Of a stretch of DNA of 64,000 nucleotides, positions 56,376 through 64,000 are shown piece by piece. Origin of the DNA: Platycnemis pennipes (lineage: Eukaryota > Arthropoda > Insecta > Odonata > Platycnemididae); assembly GCA_933228895.1 (NCBI GenBank), contig OW121853.1, forward strand, positions 8,314,494 through 8,378,493, read 5' to 3'. Below the pieces are notes generated by a model. It was not told the DNA's origin, made no database searches, and was given only the letters and a program-made list of their open reading frames with translations. The position numbers and the translations under genes are program-made. Numbering within the stretch: the first letter of the stretch is position 1; each line of letters begins with the position of its first letter.

Positions 56376-58972
56376 CAACTTCGAAGTTTTTTTACTTCAT
56401 TTTATGCAACACTTAATAGCAAAATAAATTTAGAAGGAGAAGCGTTTTTTAGAAAGTTATTTTGTTTCTAATAAATTGATTTCTACCATTGTTTTTCCAT
56501 TAAAATTAACTTTTTCGCCTCTTCGCAGTACTTTCTAATTAATTTTATGCAAAACATTATATTCAGACAAAAAGTAAAGATTTTGGGCGTTTTCTTAAAC
56601 CTTATTTCTTCTTAATAAATTTTTTTTATACCACTATTATTCCACTAATATTAACTTCGTCACCTCTAGGCAGTACTTTTCACCTCATTTTATGCAAAAC
56701 ATAAGAGCAAAATAAAAAAATTCTGATGGATAGGTGTTTTCTCTAATGTAATTTCGCCTAATAAATGTATTTCCTCCACTCTTATTCGTCTAAAAATAAC
56801 TTTTTCGCATCTTTGCAGTACGTTTGACTTCATTTTATGCAAAACATAATAGCCAAACAAATTAACATATAGAGAGGTGTTTTCTAAAAATTTTTTTCTT
56901 TTTACAAATTTATATCTATCACTGTTATTGTAATAAAATTACTTTTTTCCCCTCTTCGCATTACTTTTCACCATAATTTACGCAAAACTTAATATAAAAA
57001 CCTAAAATTCCAAATGAGGCGTTTTCTCAAAATTTATTTCTTCCTAAAAAATTTAATTTAAAAAAATTTCGTCACCTCTTCGCACTACTTTTCACCTCAT
57101 TTTATGCTAAATTTAATAGCGAAATAAAAACTACAGACAAAGAGGCGTTTTCTCTAATGTAATTTGGCCTAATAAATGTATTTCTACCGCTGTTATTCCA
57201 CTAAAAATAATTTTCTCGCATCTTTGCAGTACGTTTGACTTCATTTTATGCAAAACATATAAGCGAAACAAATTTACGGATAGAGAGGCGTTTTCTCAAT
57301 ATTATTTTGCATTTAAAAATTCATATTTATCACTTATTCTAATAAAATTAATTTTTTCCCCTTATCGCAGCAATTTTCGCCATATTTTACGCAACACTAA
57401 ATATTAAAACCTTAAATTCGAAATCAAGCGTTTTCTCGAAAGTTATTTCTTCCTAAAAAATTCATTTCTTCACTGTTATTCCGCTGAAATTAGCTCTTAC
57501 GCCTCTTTTTAAATGTAAATTGTATCTCATATTATGCAAAACTTATAGCAAATCAATAAATTCAGATAATGGTGCTTTTCCCTAAAAGTTATTTTTTGCT
57601 AAAAAATTTCATTTGTAGCACTGTTATTCCAGTAATATTTATCTGTATGCCTCTTCAAAGCAATTTTTACCTTTTTTAATGCAAAACTGAATAGCAAAAT
57701 AATAAATGCAGATTAAGAGGTGTTTTCTCAGAGATTATATCTTTCTAATAAACTCCTATGTATCACTGTTATCAAATAATAGTTACTCCTATGTATATAA
57801 ACTCCTATGTATCACTGTTATTAAATAATATTTACTCTTGTGCCTCTTAAAAATAATTTTCACCTCATTTTCCGCAAATGATAATAGGAAAAAAAATTTA
57901 AATAGAGAGGCGTTTTATCAAAAGTTATTTCCTCTAAATAAATTCATTTCTACCACTGTTTATTCCTGTAATGTTATTTTTTTCGCCTCTTTGCAGTACT
58001 TTTAACCATATTTTGCGCAACGCTTAATATTAAAACATAAAATTCAGAATGAGGAGTTTTGTCAAAAGTTATTTCTTCCTAAAAAATTCATTTCCTCATT
58101 GTTATTCCAAATATAGGCTCTTTCGCCTCTTCTCAAATGTAAATTGAACCTCATTTTATGCAAAACGTAATAGCAACTCAATAAATTCAGATAGAAAGGC
58201 GTTTTCTCAAAAGTTATTTCTTCCTGATAAATACATTTCTGCCACGGTTTTTCCTCTAAAATTTATTTTTTCTCCTCTTTGCAGTGCAAAACTGAAAATT
58301 TAGAATGAGGCGTTTTCTCAAAATTTATTTCTTCCTAAAAAATTTCGTCACCTCTTCGCAGTACTTTGCACCTCATTTTATGCTAAATTTTATAGCGAAA
58401 TAAAAACTACAGACAAAGAGGCGTTTTCTCTAATGTAATTTGGCCTAATAAATGTATTTCTACGGCTGTTATTCCACTAAAATAATTTTCTCGCATCTTT
58501 GCAGTACGTTTGACTTCATTTTATGCAAAACATATAAGCGAAACAAATTTACAGATAGAGAGGCGTTTTCTCAATATTATTTTATATTTAAAAATTCATA
58601 TTTATCACTTATTCTAATAAAATTAATTTTTTCCCCATATCGCAGCAATTTTCACCATATTTTACGCAACACTAAATATTAAATCCTTAAATTCAGAATC
58701 AGACGTTTTCTCGAAAGTTATTTCTTCCTAAAAAATTCATTTGTTCACTGTTATTCCGCTGAAATTAGCTCTTACGCCTCTTTTTAAATGTAAATTGTAT
58801 CTCATATTATGCAAAACTTATAGCAAATCATTAAATTCAGATAATGATGCGTTTTCCTAAAAGTTATTTTTTGCTAAAAAATTTCATTTGTAGCACTGTT
58901 ATTCCAATAATATTTATCTTTATGCCTCTTCAAAGTAATTTTTACCTTTTTTAATGGAAAACTGAATAGCAA

Positions 58973-60150
58973 ATCCAATGGTTATCAACACACCCAATAG
59001 TTATTCCAATAATATTTAGAGTTTTGCCTCTTAAAAATACTTTTTACTTCATTTTAAGCAAAACATAAAAGCAAAACAAAAAATTCAGTAAGGCGTTTTC
59101 TCAAAAGATATTTCTTCCTGATAAATACATTTCTGCCACTGTTTTTCCACTAAAATTTATTTTTTCTCCTCTTTGCAGTACTTTTCACAATATTTAATGC
59201 AAAACGTGAGAGTAAAATAAAAAATTCAGATAGAGAGGCGTTTTCTCAAATGTAATTTCGCATAATAAATTTAAATCTACCATTGTTATTCCACTAAAAA
59301 TAAATTTTTTCGCATCTTTGCAGTTATTTTTACCACATTTTACGCAAAACTAGATGTTAAATTTGAAAATTTAGAATGAGGCGTTTTCTCAAAAGTTATT
59401 TCTTCCTAAAAAATTGATTTCTTCACTGTTAATCTAATAAAATTAGCTCTTACGCCTCTTCTCAAATGTAAATTCTACCTCATTTTATGCAAAACTTATA
59501 GCAAATCAATAAATTCTGATAAAGATGTATTCTCCTAAAAATTATATCTAGCTAAAAATTGATTTGTTGCACTGTTATTCCAATAATATTTATTTTTACG
59601 CCTCTTCAAAGTACTTTTCACCCTATTTTATGCTTAACTTAATAGCAAAACAAAAAAATCAGATAGAGAGGCGTTTCATCAAAAGTTACTTCCTGCTTAA
59701 TAATTCATTTCTACCACTTTTATTCAACTAAATTTAATTTTTTCGCCTCTTCGCAGTTTTTTTAACCTCATTTTATGCAACACATAATACCAAAATAAAT
59801 ATTTAAAAAGAGAGGCGTTTTTTAAAAAGTTATTTTGTTTCTAATAAATTCATATCTACCATTGTTTTTCCATTAAAATTATTTTTTTCGGCTCTTCGCA
59901 GTACTTTCCAAATAATTTCAAGCAAAACATAATACCTAGACAAAAAGTGAGATTTTGGGCGTTTCCTTAAACCTTACTTCTTCTTAATAAATTTATTTTA
60001 TACCACTATTATTCCACTAAAATAAACTTTATCACATCTTCGCAGTACTTTTTACCTAATTTAATGCATAACGTAAGAGCAAAATAAAAAATTCAGATAG
60101 AGAGGCTTATTCTCAAAAATTATATCTTGCTAAAAAATTCATTTGTAGCT
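58973..60150 (+). repeat. Second satellite module, copy 5 (truncated)
   Basis: Same marker start. It ends near 60150, where the monomer is abruptly joined to another (gtagctaatttcagcg). Confidence 0.8.
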
Positions 60151-63100
60151 AATTTCAGCGTAAAGTTACTTCCTGCTTAATAATTCATTTCTACCACTTT
60201 TATTCAACTAATATTAACTTCGTCACCTCTAGGCAATACTTTTCACCTCATTTTATGCAAAACATAAGAGCAAAATAAAAAATTCAGATAGAGAGGCTTA
60301 TTCTCAAAAATTATATCTTGCTAATAAATTCATTTGTAGCACTGTTATTTAAATAATATTTATCTTTACGCCTCTTCAAAATACTTTTCACCTTATTTCA
60401 AGCTCTACTTAGTAGCAAGACAAAAAAATCAGATAGAGAGGCGTTTTATGAAAAGTTACTTCCTGCTAAATAATTCAAAACTCAAAAGTTATTTCTTCCT
60501 AATAAATAACATTTCTTCACTGTTCTTCCGCTAAAATTAGCTCATACGCCTCTTCTCAAATGTAGTTTGTACCTCATTTTATGCAAAACTTGATAGCAAA
60601 TCAATTAATTCAGATAAATATGCGTTTTCCTAAAAGTTATAACTTCTAAAAAATTCATTTGTAGCACTTATATTCCAATAATATTTATCTTTACGCCTCT
60701 TCAAAGTACTTTTCACCTTATTTTATGCAAAACTTATTAGCAAGTCAAAACATTCAGATAAATATGCGTTTTCACAAAATTTAGAGGCTTGTTCTCAAAA
60801 ATTATATCTTACTCTTAAATTCATTTGCAACACTGATATTCCATTAATATTTATCTTTACGCCTCTTCTAAATACGTTTTACCTTATTTTATGCTTAACT
60901 TAATAGCAAAACAAAAAAATCAGATAAAGAGGCGTTTTCTCAAAAGTTAGAGGCTTTTTCTCAAAAAATATATCTTCCTAATAAATTCATTTGCAGCACT
61001 GTTATTCCAATAATATTTATCTTTACGCCTCTTCAAAATACTTTTCAACTTATTTTATGCTTAACTTAATAGCAAAACAAAAAAATCAGATAGAGAGGCG
61101 TTTTATCAAAAGTTATTTTGTTTCTAATAATTTCATTTCTACCATTGTTTTTCCATTAAAATTAACTTTTTCGCCTCTTCGCAGTATTCTCCAATTAATT
61201 TTATGCAAAACGTAAAACCCAGAAAAAAAGTAAAGATTTTGGGCGTTTTCTTAAACCTTATTTCTTCTTAATAAATTTATTTTATACCACTATTATTCCA
61301 GTAAAAATTAACTTTATCACCTCTTTGCAGTACTTCTCACCTCATTTTATGCAAAACGTTAGAGCAAAATAAAAAATTCAGATAGAGAGGAGTTTTCTCA
61401 AATGTAATTTTGCCTAATAAATTTATTTCTACCACTGTTATTCCACTAAAAATAAAATTTTCGCATCTTTGCAGTACTTTTTAGCACATTTTACGCAAAA
61501 CTAGATGTTAAATTTGAAAATTTAGAATGAGGCGTTTTCTCAAAAGTTATTTCTTCCTGATAAATACATTTCTGCCACGGTTTTTCCTCTAAAATTTATT
61601 TTTTCGCCTCTTTGCAGTGATTTTCACAACATTTTACGCAAAACTTAATGTTAAAACTGAAAATTTAGAATGAGACGTTTTCTCAAAATTATTTCCTCCT
61701 TAAAAATTCATTTCTTCACTGTTAATCTACTAAAATTAGCTCTTTCGCCTCTTCTCAAATGTAAATTGTACCTCATGTTATGCAAAACGTAATAGCAACT
61801 CAATAAATTCAGATAAAGATGTATTCTCCTAAAAATTATATCTAGCTAAAAAATTGATTTGTTGCACTGTTATTCCAATAATATTTACTTTTTCCGCCTC
61901 TTCAAAGTATTTTTCACCCTATTCTATGCTTAACTTAATAGCAAAACAAAAAAAATCTGATAGAGAGGCGTTTTATCAAAAGTAACTTACTGCTAAATAA
62001 CTCATTTCTACCACTGGTATTCCACTAAATTTAATTTAATCGCCACTTCACAGTTTTTTGAACTCATTTTAATGAACACTTAATACTAAAAAAAAAATTT
62101 AAAAAGAGAGGCGTTTTTTAAAAAATAAATTTGTTTCCAATAAATTAATTTCTACCATTGTTTTTCCATTAAAATTAACTTTTAGGCTCTTCGCAGTACT
62201 TTCCAAATAATTTCAAGCAAAACATAATACCTAGACAAAAAGTGAGATTTTGGGCGTTACCTTAAACCTTACTTCTTCTTAATAAATTTTTTTTATACCA
62301 CTATTATTCCACTAATATTAACTTCGTCACCTCTAGGCAGTACTTTTCACCTCATTTTATGCAAAACATAAGCGCAAAATACAAAATTCAGATAGAGAGG
62401 CTTATTCTCAAAAATTATATCTGGCTGATAAATTCATTTGTAGCACTGTTATTTAAATAATATTTATCTTTACGCCTCTTCAAAATACTTTTCACCTTAT
62501 TTCATGCTCTACTTGGTAGCAAGACTAAAAAAATCAGATAGAGAGGCGTTTTATCAAAAGTTACTTCCTGCTAAATAATTCATTTCTACAACTGTTATTC
62601 CACTAAATTTAATTTTTTCGCCACATCGCAGTTTTTGTAACCTCATTTTATGCAACACTTAAGTGCAAAAAAAATTTCGAAGGAGTAGCGTTTTTTAGAA
62701 AGTTATTTTGTTTCTAATAAATTGATTTCTACCATTGTTTTTCCATTAAAATTAACTTTTTCGCCTCTTCGCAGTACTTTCTAATTAATTTTATGCAAAA
62801 CATAATATCCAGACAAAAAGTAAAGATTTTGGGCGTTTTCTTAAACCTTATTTCTTCTTAATAAATTTTTTTTATACCACTATTATTCCACTAATATTAA
62901 CTTCGTCACCTCTAGGCAATACTTTTCACCTTATTTTATGCAACACATAAGAGCAAAATAAAAAAATTCAGATAGATAGGTGTTTTCTCTAATGTAATTT
63001 CGCCTAATAAATGTATTTCTACCACTCTTATTCCACTAAAAATAACTTTTTCGCATCTTTGCAGTACGTTTGACTTCATTTTATGCAAAACATAATAGCC

Positions 63101-64000
63101 AAACAAATTAACATATAGAGAGGTGTTTTCTAAAAATTTTTTTCTTTTTACAAATTTATATCTATCACTGTTATTGTAATAAAATTACTTTTTTCCCCTC
63201 TTCACATTACTTTTCACCATATTTTACGCAAAACTTAATATAAAAACCTAAAATTCCAAATGAGGCGTTTTCTCAAAATTTATTTCTTCCTAAAAAATTT
63301 AATTAAAAAAAATTTCGTCACCTCTTCGCACTACTTTTCACCTCATTTTATGCTAAATTTAATAGCGAAATAAAAACTACAGACAAAGAGGCGTTTTCTC
63401 TAATGTAATTTGGCCTAATAAATGTATTTCTACCGCTGTTATTCCACTAAAAATAATTTTCTCGCATCTTTGCAGTACGTTTGACTTCATTTTATGCAAA
63501 ACATATAAGCGAAACAAATTTACAGATAGAGAGGCGTTTTCTCAATATTATTTTATATTTAAAAATTCATATTTATCACTTATTCTAATAAAATTAATTT
63601 TTTCCCCATATCGCAGCAATTTTCACCATATTTTACGCAACACTAAATATTAAATCCTTAAAATCAGATCAGACGTTTTCTCGAAAGTTATTTTTTCCTA
63701 AAAAATTCATTTCTTTACTGTTATTACGCTAAAATTAGCTCTTACGCCTCTTTTTAAATGTAAATTGTATCTCATTTTATGCAAAACTTATAGCAAATCA
63801 ATAAATTCAGATAATGGTGCTTTTCCCTAAAAGTTATTTTTTGCTAAAAAATTTCATTTGTAGCACTGTTATTCCAATAATATTTATCTTTATGCCTCTT
63901 CAAAGCAACTTTTACCTTTTTTAATGCAAAACTGAATAGCAAAATAATAAATTCAGATGAAGAGGTGTTTTCTCAGAGATTATATCTTTCTAATAAACTC

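Larger units (their letters stand above)
34081..64000. repeat. Satellite DNA array, ~146-bp monomer
   Basis: About 30 kb of one tandem repeat family, continuing past the window edge. The motif gcctctt recurs at 37637, 37783 and 37929, giving a 146-bp step, so roughly 200 monomers are present. A typical monomer contains aggcgttttctcaaaag, ttatttcttcctaataaatt, accactgttattccac, cgcctcttcgcagtac and cattttatgcaaaac in that order. It is strongly AT-rich. Monomer types differ, for example ttattccactaaaatt against ttattccaataatatt. No genes are present, and short open frames inside are chance. Length close to nucleosomal DNA and the array size suit centromeric or other heterochromatic satellite, but position in the chromosome is unknown. 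Confidence 0.95.

Noticed and set aside
34081..64000. Regularly spaced repeats that might suggest a CRISPR-like array
   Set aside because: The 146-bp unit is repeated throughout with no unique spacers, and the setting is eukaryotic.

Overview
The window has no recognisable host gene. It is repeat-dominated, AT-rich eukaryotic DNA, most likely from an arthropod and probably an insect. The evidence is the mix of element families: a copia element primed by an internal piece of initiator tRNA-Met, a CsRn1-like gypsy element primed by tRNA-Trp, a BEL/Pao element, a Penelope-like element with hammerhead ribozymes, hAT relics and a Transib transposon. I cannot name the species.

Layout. 1-610 is unassigned. 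616-5552 is a complete but decayed Ty1/copia element on the minus strand with a 5-bp target duplication and an 11-residue repeat between integrase and reverse transcriptase. 7.75-8.15 kb holds a scrap of non-LTR reverse transcriptase, and 8.4-8.95 kb a diverged ~115-120 bp tandem repeat. 9789-10471 is a 5'-truncated Penelope-like element flanked by perfect 93-bp inverted arms, each carrying a hammerhead ribozyme. 11.5-12.3 kb is the N-terminal part of a hAT transposase. 12698-21642 is a young CsRn1-type gypsy element whose pol gene is split by a 4277-bp Transib transposon (15516-19792). 22.6-23.0 and 28.24-28.63 kb are two copies of an LTR-like repeat. 23471-27543 is an internally deleted BEL/Pao element with nearly identical LTRs. 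28.8-32.3 kb is the C-terminal part of a hAT transposase, split by a second hAT of a different lineage (29850-32034). 33198-33561 is a lone LTR with its polypurine tract.

From about 34.08 kb to the right edge (about 30 kb, nearly half the window) lies one satellite array of ~146-bp monomers. It begins with an inverted block (to 35050), then runs in one direction. It contains three tandem copies of a 2289-bp higher-order unit and five copies of a second module placed at irregular intervals. The array continues beyond the window.

The most interesting item is the Transib element, from the superfamily related to the RAG1 recombinase. It has unusually long (731 bp) near-identical terminal inverted repeats, ends that resemble a V(D)J recombination signal, three well-supported introns plus a probable fourth, and a truncated 3' coding end replaced by inverted filler DNA. 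Its 5-bp target duplication (CGCTG) allows the interrupted gypsy frame to be followed across the insertion.
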